Shown here one piece after another: positions 1 to 13,000 of a stretch of DNA of 64,000 nucleotides; within the stretch, counting starts at the first letter, position 1; the number at the start of each line of letters is the position of its first letter. Both the position numbers and the translations under genes were made by a program. The stretch covers positions 3,353,001 through 3,417,000 of the forward strand of contig JAJFZO010000575.1 in NCBI GenBank assembly GCA_021397835.1, in the 5' to 3' direction. The notes under the pieces are model-generated. The model saw only the letters and a program-made list of their open reading frames with translations. It was not told the DNA's origin and searched no databases. This DNA comes from Moringa oleifera. Lineage: Eukaryota; Streptophyta; Magnoliopsida; Brassicales; Moringaceae.

Positions 1-760
1 AGGATTGGGAAATAGACACGATGGGACACTTTTTTGAGAAAATGTACACTTTTAAAGCAATAGGAATGATCTAGATATAGTATTTTAGAGAGGGAATAGC
101 ACCAAGTTGTTTATCATAAAAGATTATTATAAAAGGCTTAAGAGTGGTTTTGGACATGAGAAACGGGTCTGCTGCCATGGAGGGTAATCTAGAAAGGCAA
201 AGTGCATCCTAGAGTGGCTTTCTATGCATGGGAAGCTGCTTAGGGGAAGCCCCTCACCACTGACAACTTGCAGAAAAGAGGAATGATTTTGGCAAACAAG
301 TGTTTTTTATGTAAAGAATATGTTGAATTTGTCAATCATGTATTGTTATGGTGTAAATGGATGAGGTGAACATGTAAAACTGTTTTAGAGTTGTTGCGAT
401 ACACGTGACTGGTGATTGGGTCGTGGACAGATGAGATTGGTGCATGGTGAGGGCTGCATGTGGTCAAACAGAAGAGGAAGGTGGCTGCAAAAATTCTTTT
501 ATTGATTTTTTGGTAAGTATGGAATGAAAGAAATAGAAGATCTTTTGAGGAGAGGAGAACTCCTCTTTTTTTGTTCAGTGATAGATAGATTAGAATATCG
601 AGAGGTTGGGTTAAAGATACAAATTTTGTAAATAATGATGACTTAGTGGAGTTCATTGAATTCCTTATCTCTAAATAGGTATATCATACTTGTAAATGAG
701 AGGCACCCCCTTGGTGCCATCATTGTAATATAATTGTACGTGTTTCTATTAAAAAAAAAC
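1..760 (+). mobile_element. LINE (L1-like) 3' fragment with A-tail
   Basis: About 155-360 encodes, with frameshifts and stops, the zinc-binding C-terminal region of a plant LINE reverse transcriptase (residues resembling LTTDNLQKRGM...CFLCKE...VNHVLLWC). It is followed by an untranslated stretch with TTGTAAA at 690-696, a perfect hairpin GGCACC/GGTGCC (702-707 and 713-718) and an A-run at about 750-758. The 5' part lies outside the window. It sits in what is presumably an intron of the VPS13 gene, in the same orientation. No coding capacity remains. Confidence 0.75.
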
Positions 761-1770
761 AAATCACTTTGCCTGTCTGCGAGTGTCAATTCTGCACAAT
801 GACTCTGAAATCTTCAAAACAATTGAAATTAAAAGGATTACATAAAACGGCTTGGTTTAAAATGTTTTATTTGCTTGGATGTTGATATATTATAAAGTTA
901 AGAGTCACCTTGTGCTACGCAAGCATTTAGATGAGTGGCTTTCAGAAATCTTTTTAATGGGTAGGTATATATGCTTGCATTTCTACCTGTTTGCCTCTGC
1001 TGATTGCTTAAATTGTGGCCCAGGTGCTTTCACTAGCCACACTAAGTTGAGTCCTAATAGATTCTTTTGAAAACTTTGTGTAACTCTGGAAAAGATATTA
1101 GAAATGAAAGATGAGAAGATGCATAAACAAAGATGGGATTTACTAGATTTCTTGCCCTGGAGATGAATTTATTGTCCAACTGTGAACTTATATTCCCCTG
1201 CTACGACTAAAAATGATTGCTTATGGAAAACCCGACTATTTGGCTTATGTGTGGGAAACTCTTTTTGCATTTTAATTTTAGCTTCTTGCACTTCCCTTTA
1301 ATGTGGTTATGCGTATTGATGCATCCATAAGGAGCAATAATCTAAAACATGTATGGTAATGCCCATTTTCTTCTATCACCTGCTAAAATCATAGCAAAGT
1401 TGATACTAATGATATTGTTTTGAAGACCTTGCCTTGCTGCTCTGAAACTGCTTAATTGTTCAAGTCATTGCCAGATTTGTTCTGCTTTATGACATGTTTC
1501 ATTTAGACTGGGTTTGCTATCAGTACTTAAAATGATGCACTGAAAAACATAAAATTGGTTTTTGTCTTTTATTTTCTTTGGCTAATCGGTAATCTTTAGA
1601 TTCCCAAGGTTTTTGTGGTGGTACTAAATATTTTAGTTTTTAGTTTCTTTTTCTTAATTTTTATGTTTAATTTGTTATGATATATGATTAAGTATAATGC
1701 TTAGCTAAAGTTTTGAAGTGGGACTTGTGTCGTATTGTGTCTTAATTTGAACTACTTTGCATATTTGTAG
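760..1770 (+). other. Intronic sequence upstream of the first visible VPS13 exon
   Basis: AT-rich sequence with no frame that resembles VPS13 and no clear acceptor/donor pair before the acceptor at 1769-1770. It is most simply the rest of the intron that also carries the LINE fragment at 1-760. Confidence 0.5.
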
Positions 1771-4700
1771 GTTGTTTCACCTGAGTTCACCTTTTATGAT
1801 GGTACAAAGTCTGCTCTGGATGATTGTTCTTATGGTGAAAAGCTTTTGCGTGCAAAAATGGACTTTAGCTTCATGTAAGAGCTGCCATTTCATCTGCTGC
1901 TATTTCCTTTCTTTATCATTTTTCAGTCTTCCTTCATGCTTCTGCATGCGCAAAACTCAAGTTTACTGTCTGATGGAAAATGATGATTTATTTGATGAGA
2001 ATGAATTGAAAGGCTATGAGTGAGAGGGATGGTTTCCTTCATTTCTTTGGTGGAGAAGGACGAAAGGAACAAAAGGTTAATCCTCGGAAATACAATGGTT
2101 TCCACTCCATTATTTTCCTTCTGTTCATTCTGCCCACTTCTGGGTGGAAGTACATTATGATGGACCAAATCGGAAAGCAGCTCCTTTTACTTATTTCCTT
2201 TTCTTTCAACCAAATGAAGTGACTTATTTGTCACCTCTCATTTTCTTTCCCCTCTTTTCTTGCTTTTAGATCTCTTTCCTTGCATCCTTTTGTTCTGCTT
2301 TTTGTTCTTCCCTTTTGCATCACAATCCTTTTTTTTTTTTAACGGGAACAAAAAATTGAAGTATTATTCGCACAGCACCAAAGTGGTGCTATCCTTTACA
2401 AGTATAGTTAGTTCTTAGAGGTTAAGAATTATATGGACTCTACTACATCCTCCTCATTTATGTCAATAAAGTACCGAAAGCCATGTCTTTAGTACGTAAA
2501 TCCATGACTCGTTTGACTATCCCTAATGGTGTTTCATTACTATGAAAGGCTCTCCTATTTTTTTTCTTGCCATACTAACCAAAATATTAAATATGAGACC
2601 ATTCTTATCATCCTCCTTTCTTTCCCTATCCTTTGCCTTGTCCGAGCCATCCGTTCCTCTCCTATAGAACCTGCAGTAACCCAGGATAGCCCAGCAACAT
2701 GAAAATGCGTCCCCGCAACTGTACTGTCCATCTGCAGCCTAGAAGCAAATGATAGGCTCTCTTCGTTTTCTTTGCATAGATAAACTCTATTTACCATAAC
2801 CTTGCCCCTCTTTTTCAAGTTATCAACTGTCAAAATCTTACCCTTTGCTACCTCCCTAATAAAAAAGGCTACCTTGGGGGTATCTTAGCCTTCCAAATCT
2901 GTCTCCACGGAGCTTGCAGATTGCCTTCAATCCTATTTAATCCACTGAAATAGAATTTTATAGAGAATCTACCCTTGTCTTCACTGCCCAGTTTCCACAG
3001 CACTGCATCTTCTACACTGTCCTCTGTCTTGAAGTTCTGAAGCCTTGCATAAAATTTTTCTAACTGGCCTATCTCCCAGTCCTGAACATGCCTTCCAAGC
3101 TGGACAAACCATGATCCACTCCTCTTTCACAACCCTACAATCACTAATCCATGCTTCTTTATTGCATGCCAATGAATACACGACCGGGAGTACTTCACAT
3201 AGAGGTTTATTCCCACATGATTTATCTTGCCAAAATTTTTTTGTGCTCCTTCTTTCCACCTTAAACCCAATCCATGCCCCTAGCTCCTCTCAACGCTTCC
3301 TAATAGCCTTCCATACACTAACTTTGTAAGTCTCTTTTTCACACTTCCATAAGCTCTCCTTCTCCACTATAAACCTCCAAAACCATTTCCCCCGGCAAAG
3401 ATTTATTAAAGAAATAAAGATTTGATCCCTAACCCTTCTCCATCGATGGGCTGGTTACCACTCCTCGTCTCCCCAAGTGGTATTTATAACAATCATCCAT
3501 GTTAACCCATAAGAATTTCCTCAGTATTGATTCGAGCTTCTTTGCTACCTCCCTTGGGATTGAAAATAATGACATAAAATAAACAGGGAGATTTGATAGT
3601 GTGCTCTTAATTAATGTAGGCCTCCCTGTATTTGACAAATGATGTATTTTCTATCTAACTAATTTCTTCTCAAATCTTTCCAAAACCCATTTCACACTGT
3701 CGTCTCCTTATATTTAGCACTAAGGGGCAGTCCAAGGTACTTCACCAGGAAAGGTTGTCAACTTACAGCCTAGTAGGCTAGCCAACCCCCTCCCATCCAC
3801 ATCTGCACCTATACTGTCAGTTCACTTTTCCCTGGTTTTTTGTCAGCCCTGTCTGAAAACTCAGCAGAATAAACCTTACATTGACTACCAGACCTTCCTC
3901 TGCTCCATAGAATATCGTGGTGTCATTTGTAAAAAGCAGATGTGATACTGTCAACCCATTTCCTTGACTCCCTATCTTAAGGCCTCCAACAGCCCCCTCT
4001 CAACTGCTTTCGTCATCATCCTGCCCAGTGCCTCCATAACCACAATAAAGAGTAGTGGTGAGAGAGGGTCCCCTTGCCTTAGTCCCCTGGATGAATTGAA
4101 AAACTGAGATAGAGCCCCATTCACTAACATTGCAAATGAGGCCATTGAAATGCACCAGTGTATCCAGCTACACCATTTCTCTCCATGGCACATACATTAG
4201 GAAATCCTAAGATACATGGTCATATGCTTTCTCAATGTCTAATTTGCAAATAATACCCTTCTTTCCAGAGTTCAATTGACTATCCGCCACTTCATTTGCA
4301 ATAAGAGCAGCGTCTAGAATCTGTTTGTCTTTAACAAAGGGATTTTCTGACTCACTATTTTCTGCACTGCCTACCTAAATCTCTTCAGTTACACTTTTGT
4401 GATAATCTTATAAACACAGCTATGAGACTTATAGGTCTGAAATCACTAATGTTTTCTGCCCCTATTTTCTTAGCAACCAACGCTATAAAGGTGGAGTTCA
4501 ATGAGCACACAAACTCACTTTTGTCTCGGAACTCCTCAAAATCCTCATGATATCTCCTTTCAATACCCCCAATTTGCCTTAAAAAATACCATAGAAAACC
4601 CATCTAGACTAGGAGCCTTGTCTCCATCACAGTCATGTAGTGCACTGCTTACCTATTCCTCCCCAAATGGAAGTTCAAACCATTGTTTCAATTCACTGCC

Positions 4701-7042
4701 AATCTCCAGAAAATCCAACCCATCCAGTTAGGCCTCCAGGCCATAGTTTCCTGATACATTTGTCTGTAATGCCTACTTATCCTTTCCTTTTACTCGCCCT
4801 CCCCTTCCACTTGTTCCTTATTTATCTGTAACTTATTGGTAAAATTAGATCTCCTATGTATGTTCACCACTGTATGAAGAAATGCCATGTTCCTGTCTCC
4901 TGCCTTCGACCACAACGCTTTTGATTTTAGACACCAAGAGATCTCCTTCATCTTTATCATTTGTATCAGCTATTTGCTCGCCTGCCTCTACTCTTCTCTT
5001 CTATAGTTCCTCAGCTCCCTCCTCCTATTAGTCGCCCCCCGACTTGTTTCTTTTCTCCCCACCTTACCAACCTGTTCCTTACTCTATTTTTTGACCTCTT
5101 CTTTTACTGCTCTTAGTTTACATGGTACCACATAACTCGAATTGCCCTCCATTCTTACTCCCTCCCACCACTCCTTTACAAATTTATCGAACCCCTTAAC
5201 TTGCACCAGATATTTTCAAAATGAATGGACAAAGACCCCATCGCATACTATCCATCACAATCCGTTATTTACTTCTCCATTGACATCTGTACATTTCATC
5301 TCGATATTTTTTCACCTTCTCTCTCTCTCTCACACACACACGCGCGTGCGCTTGCTTGCTCACTCTTTGTAATGCATGCAAGTGCAGGCACATGAAAACA
5401 TCCATCAAGTCTTGGAGAAATCTCAAAATTTTTTTGATCTTAAATGTTACTACTTTTGTTCTGCAAAGGAACTACTGTCTATGTTCCTCAAGAAACTGTG
5501 GTAGTGATCAGATGGCAATTTATAAAGCTATGCATGGGATGCCTACCGTACCATTCTTAGGCCAGTGAGATGGGAGAGGTTTGAAGATGAATAGATTCAT
5601 GTCCCAAGATAGCAAGACTGATGACTTTGGCAGCTGTGATATTGACTTTTATTCTGCTGAAAGTAATGAAGAGTGTATTTCAATGAAAATATTGGATTAA
5701 GTAAGAAGAACACTAAAAACAAACAGATATTTTATATAAGACATACGGGATTGAGCATCTCAAATTCATTTGTCAAATACAAGCTACTAGCAAACATCTA
5801 GCATTAAAGCTAATTCTCATTTCTTATCACTAGGATGTAGGATGCAATACAAAGACAAATTGAATAGTTTCAATGCCAGTGCCATTTGTTCAATATCATT
5901 GTTTTAAAATATAAATATAAAAGTTGAGTCCTTTGCTAACAACTAAAACATTTATGGTATCACCTAACATTATTTAGCATGGTAACTTCAGATCCTGGTT
6001 CGAATTCTGAAAACCTCCCGCTTCATTTATTAATTGTCATTTGGATTTGTGGAGGACTGTTTAGAGCTTGGGTAGAACATTTGACCTAGTCTCAGTCTGC
6101 ACTTGGTTTTCACGACTGGGTAATATGAAAGCTAACACCCTACCTTCTGGTGTAATCAAGGAAGTTTTTGTTGCTCAACTCTAGTTTGGTTTTCATCATT
6201 CAGTTCACATTTATATTTTATTCATTCTCTGTGGAGACCCTCTACCTATGGTCTCACTTTTGGCAATGGCTTCCTACTATATGCTTACATAAAGAATAGA
6301 GACAATGAATCCATGTGGTTGCCTGAGCAAGTGATTGGAAAAGCTGCTATTTATGCAGATGTTATTTTGGATTATAACTGTTTGCATGTGCTCTATTTTT
6401 TTTGTTGGCTGTCTATTAGTAATATGAGTATTTCTTTTTTAGAGCATTTAATTCCGAGGCCTCTTTTCTCATTGTTCTTTTTACTTTTGAATAGGTATGC
6501 CTCAAAAGAAAATGATCTTTGGACTAGGGCCTTACTAAAGGATCTGACTGTTGAGGCTGGTTCAGGTCTTATAATTCTTGATCCAGTGGATGTTTCAGGG
6601 GGATATACTTCCATTAAGGAGAAAACAAATATCTCCTTGATATCAACTGATATTCATTTCCATCTTTCTTTGAGTACTATTGCTCTTATATGCAATCTAC
6701 AGAGCCAACTAGCAGCAGCATTGCAATTTGGGAATGCGATTCCTTTGGCACCTTGTACCAACTTTGACCAAATTTGGGTGTCCCCAAAAGGTATGCTCAA
6801 TTATCTGGAGAATCTTGATAAGCATTGCATTAATAATATTTTTTCCTTTAAAATACTTGAAAAAAATTCAGTGCAATCTATTAGATCTGTTTACAAAACT
6901 ATATCTCTTAAGCCATAAATATGCTGTATGCCACCACCTCTCTTTGAGTGCCCTAACCAAATTTTATAATCCTTAAAAGGCTCTTTGAGTTCTTTCACCC
7001 TGTACAAGCCAAAGGATAACCATTGGGATTAGGGGAATGTGT

Positions 7043-7088
<46 letters not shown>

Positions 7089-10000
7089 CACACTTTGAAA
7101 GTATCGGTTACATTTGCATCAGGCACTAAAAGTTGCCATTTAGCTTTCTTTGCCATGTGGCAGTGGGTCTGCGTTTTAAATAAATATTGGGTCTTGTCTT
7201 GAAACCTTTAGCGGTTATGTATATGCAGAAAATGGCCACTGTAACAATCTCACCATTTGGAGGCCTCAAGCTCCTTCGAACTATGTTATATTGGGAGACT
7301 GTGTGACATCAAGGTAAAAGTATGAACTAGATGTTCAACAAAGTTTATCCTTGTTATGTGAAACTAGTCTGTAATCAATTTGGTTTTTACTTTTACTGTG
7401 TTCATTCTTACTACATTTGTCATCTGTTATTAATCTAGTGGTACTATATTCATTTTACCTTTGGGGAGGTGTGAAGGAGAAGGGAACAAGTGTCATATAC
7501 ATTGTTAGTATGAAAATTTTGCATCTAGGAGTAACAAAGAAGCCATGCATCGTCCTAGAACTAACCTACTAAAAGATCATCCTTTATGGTCTTTTGTCCA
7601 CAGGTATGCACTGTGTATACAAGCATACGTGATTCTGTTGGCATTAGTTCTTCTAGTTGCTTGAAATAATTCGACCGTAATTTCCATTTACTCGTATATT
7701 TTTTTTCAGAAGTTTGAAACTTTAATGGAAACATGCTGTTTCTGTTTTCATTTATAATGTGCCTTCAGGCCAATTCCTCCTTCACAAGCGGTAATGGCGG
7801 TGAGCAATACTTATGGGCGTGTAAGGAAGCCAATTGGTTTCAAACTGATTGGCTTGTTTTCTGGTATTCAAGGAGTTGAAAGAATCAAAGATCATTCTCA
7901 TAATAGAAGTGATTGTTCTCTTTGGATGCCTGTTGCACCAGCAGGATACATTGCAATGGGGTGTGTAGCAAATCTTGGAGACCAACCACCACTGAATCAC
8001 GTTGTTTACTGCTTGCGTTCTGACCTTGTAACATCCACTACTTATACAGAATGCATATGTAGTGTTCCATCAAATCCTTTTTTTGAATCTGGATTTAGTA
8101 TCTGGCGTCTAGACAATGTTCTTGGATCATTTTATGCGCATCCTTCGACCAAATGCCCTTCTAAAGAATACAGTTATGACCTGAGTTATTGTCTTCTGTG
8201 GAACCCACTTCGGTCTCATTCGTCCCTATACGCCTCAGATCTTACTGCAGGAAGTGACTGCAGGATGCAGCAAACAAATAACCAGAGTGCAAATTCATCA
8301 GGATGGGACATTCTTAGGACAATTTCAAAAGCAACTAATAGTTATATGTCAACCCCAAACTTTGAGAGAATCTGGTGGGACAAGGGAAGTGAACTCCGCC
8401 GACCAGTATCAATTTGGCGACCTATATTGCGGCCTGGCTATGCTATCCTGGGTGATTGCATAACCGAAGGGTTAGACTTTTTTGGTTCCCAATGATTATC
8501 AAATTTCTTAGTCATTTATCTGGATCTCCTCATAGATGCTTGGTAAGGAAGTTAATCTTATTTCCTTCTTTGCCTCTCAGATTGGAACCCCCTGCTCTGG
8601 GGATAATTTTTAAGGCTGATGATCTGGAGATCTCTGCAAAGCCTGTGCAGTTTACTAAAGTTGCACATATTGTTGGAAAAGGTGTTGAAGTTTTTTTCTG
8701 GTACCCAATTGCGCCTCCTGGTTATGCTTCTCTGGGATGTGTAGTCTCCAGAGTGGATGGGCCACCATGTGTAGATTCATTTTGCTGCCCAAGGATGGAT
8801 CTTGTTAACCAAGCTAATATTATTGAAGTGCCCATTTCGAGATCATCCAGTTCAAAGGCATCTCAGTGCTGGAGCATATGGAAAGTCGAAAACCAGGTTT
8901 TTTGCTGGCATGCATTTATCGTTATAATTTGGGAGTCTTATTAAAACTCTTTCATCATAAATTTCTGTTGCATATTTGGATTGGAGCTCCCTTGTTTTAC
9001 TTGTGAGTCTGAATCTTTTTTCTCCCCCAAGAAGAGGGAGATCATAATGTTGATATCCACCTTGTTTCTGTAGGCCTGCACTTTTCTTGCACGCTCTGAT
9101 CTGAAAAAACCATCAAGTCGGTTGGCCTACACAATTGGTGAATCTGCAAAGCCAAAGACACGGGAAAATGTAACTGCTGATGTAAAACTAAGATGCTTCT
9201 CTCTGACAATTTTAGATAGCTTACATGGAATGGTATGCTTTCTAAAGAAACCAACAACGTAATCTGTAATTTAAAGATGCTATCCTGTGTTTATAAATGT
9301 TTTGGATCCTCTCAGATGACACCTCTATTTGACACGTCAATCACCAATATCAAGCTAGCAACACATGGTCGATTAGAGGCCATGAATGCGGTACTGATTT
9401 CCTCTATTGCTGCTTCAACCTTTAACACACAATTAGAGGCATGGGAACCACTGGTGGAGCCATTTGATGGAATATTCAAGTAATATTATCACTACATGTA
9501 TTTGCAATTCTAGAGGAAAAAATATACTTGCCTGTTTTTATATATTTTATATCAATTGTTAACTATTGATTATGTCCCTTCCAAGGTTTGAAACATACGA
9601 CGCCAATGTACATCCACCATCTAAGGTTGGGAAGAGAGTGCGTATAGCTGCTACTAATATCGTAAATATAAATGCTACTGCTGCAAATCTTGAAACTCTT
9701 GGGGAAACCATTCTTTCGTGGAGAAGACTGTTGGAACTCGAACAAAAAGCAACCAAAATGAAAGAGGTCTGTTGAGATTTTAACCTTGGTTGTAGTTTCA
9801 TAAATTGTAGAATTGTCCGCCATGCAAATGCTTACAATGCTTACTAGTATAATATCTTCACAGGAGGCTGCTAGTCATTGTAGACAAGGAGATGATCCAA
9901 CTTTTTCTGCTCTTGATGAAGATGATTTCCAGACCATAGTAGTAGAGAACAAGCTAGGATGTGATATGTATCTGAAGAAGGTTGAGGAAAATTCGGATGT

Positions 10001-13000
10001 AGTTGAACAGCTACATCATGGTGACAGTACTTCTGTGTGGATTCCACCTCCAAGGTTTTCAGAAAGGTTAAATGTTACAGATTGTTCCAGAGAAGTACGC
10101 TATTATGTCACTGTGCAGATTCTAGAAGCTAAGGTTGTACTTTGATCAACATCTATTGAATGCTTCATAGTTACATTTAATTTTCTGTTACTGCCTTTTA
10201 GACAGAAAGGTGACCTTTTCACTGTTTCAGGGTTTACGTATGATTGATGATGGTAATAGCCATAAGTTCTTCTGTGCTTTGCGCCTTGTCACTGACAGTC
10301 AGTCAATGGATCAGCAAAAGCTTTTCCCTCAGAGTGCCAGGACAAAATGCGTTAAGCCTTTAGTTTCAGAAGCCAAGGACATGAAGGAAGGGACTGCTAA
10401 GTGGAATGAGCTTTTCATATTTGAAGTTCCTTGGAAGGTACTTAATAAGTTTAAGAGTTCTATTTTGTGCTTCTCTTGCTCCATTATTTTTCCTCTCTTT
10501 CTAGAAAGAGGCAGCATATATCGCTATAGAATTGGAAGCTGGAAAACTTTTCCTTTTCTTTTACTTTCTGCATCTGGGAAACTTGAGTGCATTGAAGGAT
10601 TCGTGTAGCCTACCCAAGGATACTGGGAATAAGGATGGATTGAGTTTTATTGTATATGTCAATGCCATACAAAGTCGAGACATCTGCTTAAATGTAGGTT
10701 TGTTAAAATAAATGAGAAGGAATCGAAAATCAATAGAGAGTGAATAAAACTGTAATTAGTCCTACTGGTTGCGGATTAAATCTCCATTAGTGCTGTTGAT
10801 TGGGATCTTATGTATTTACTAATTTAATCTGTTGCTGGAATGACTTTTCTCGCCAAAATATGTAATTTAACACATGAAATCTGCCAGTGGTAGTCAAGCA
10901 AACTTCTCATTGATGCATCATGCAACTGCTGTGGCGTGTTAATCTCCTCCTTCATATAGTACTCCTTCATCCCCCCCCCCACAAAAAAAAAAAAAAAAAA
11001 GGGGCCCCCTGGACTTTATATGTTGCATCTTGCACGGTGGCCCATTGCTATGGTGTTTCACTTATCTTTACACCTTACAAGCATTGTTGGGTTAATGCTT
11101 TCAACAATTTGAAAGTAGCATTCTTATATGTACTTGTTTTCTGTTTTCTGAAATTGTTTTATGTTAGATTGTTCCACTAATTATTTAGAATCTTTCCTGC
11201 AATATTATCACTGAAAAGGGACTTTTTGTACTTTATTGTTGCAGTGTTCAGCTAAGTTAGAGATAGAGGTGACAAACCTTGCTGCTAAAGCTGGAAAAGG
11301 TCATTTTACAGGCGCCCTACCATCCCAATGAAATGTTTCTTCCCCTCTGCACTCCTTTCATCCACGCTAGACATGAACTTAAATCTTTTTTTACCGACAT
11401 TATTTTATGCTTTTATGTTAGTTATATGAATTCCTATTATAAATTTTTGTAGGGCATTTGTATCAGTGTTTTCCTAAAAAGCTACAGCCAAATTAGATTT
11501 CTATTTTATTGCATGTCTTTTTAGGTCCTTCTAGTGCTGTTGTTTGTGGATCAATATAACTGACTTCCTTCCACTTTTGCATACAATACTATGTTCAAAT
11601 TTGATGTTACTTTTGTGTTTTATTGGCTATGATCTCCTCAAAGTAAGACAAACCTGATATAATTGATCGATGCAGGAGAAGTTGTTGGTGCAGTCTCTTT
11701 TTCTGTTGGACGTGGTGTGAGTATGTTGAAGAAGGTAGCTTCTGTAAGGATGCTGCAGCAGTCGTATGATGTACAGAATGTTGTGTCATACCCACTGCGC
11801 AGAAGGGTGAGCTCTTCCAAGTTCCCATTTTTTCTGTGTTTTTGGTGCAAAATATTTACAATCAGTGTATCTAAAAGAAAGTAACATATCAATAGATAAT
11901 ATATGTTCTTTTTCTGGAAAAGTAAGTACATAGGATTTTCCTCCTTTACTTATTCAATTTGCTGTATCAGCCCAACAATACTGAAGATGAGTACGAGAAT
12001 GGATGCTTGTTTGTTTCTACATCTTGTTTTGAGAGGAGTAAGACAATGAACTTTCAAAGGGATGCGGAAAATGAAGATGCTGCAGATAGAGATGTAGGTT
12101 TCTGGATTGCTCTTGGCCATGATGGTACATGGGAGAGTATTCGTTCATTGCTTCCACTGTCTGTGGTCCCAAAAACATTAAAAAATGATTTTATTGCCAT
12201 GGAAGTGATGATGAAAAATGGAAAAAAGCATGCAATTTTCAGAAGTTTAGCAACAGTTATAAATGATTCGGATGTCAAATTGGATATATCCATATTTTCT
12301 GGTTATATGCAACAAACTTCTTGGCGAGAAACAAACAGGATGAGCAGTGATTACATTTCAATATCCCCTGGATCTTCTTCTGTTCTACCTTGGCGAAGTA
12401 TATCCAAGGATTCTGATCACTGTTTATGTGTTCGTCCTAGTGACTACCCTGAGGCTCCCTATGAATGGGGTTGTTGTATTGCTGTTAGTTCTGGTTTTGC
12501 ATATGGAAAGGACCAGCCATTCACAGATCAAGGTTTACTCACTAGACAAAACACTTTGAAGCAAGGAAGCAAAGTGCCTAATTTTGTCTTAAAGTTGAAT
12601 CGACTAGAGAAGAAGGATATGCTATTTTGTTGTCGTGCTAGTAATGGAAGTAGGCAACTTTGGCTTAGTATAGGAACAGATGCCTCAGTTCTTCATACAG
12701 AACTTAATGCACCAGTCTATGATTGGAGAATTTCTATTAATTCTCCTTTGAAATTTGAAAATCGACTTCCTTGTCCAGTTGAGTTTACAGTCTGGGAAAA
12801 GACGAGAGAAGGGAGTTACATTGAACAGCAGCATGGTAAAATAACTTCGCGAAGGAGTGTGCATATATATGCTGCTGATATCCAGAGACCTGTATATCTT
12901 ACACTGGTTGTTCATGGTGTTTGGGTTCTGGAAAGGGTAATGTTTCTCAGTATGAATTTCTTTAAATTTGAAAATTTGGGTGCTCCAATGCTTACATTTT

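Noticed and set aside
336..656. 106-codon minus-strand frame near the window start
   Set aside because: It is antisense to the LINE 3' region and has no protein-like features.
6313..6494. Open frame extending upstream of the VPS13 exon at 6495
   Set aside because: A splice acceptor at 6493-6494 joins in phase to 1874; the upstream codons are intron read-through.
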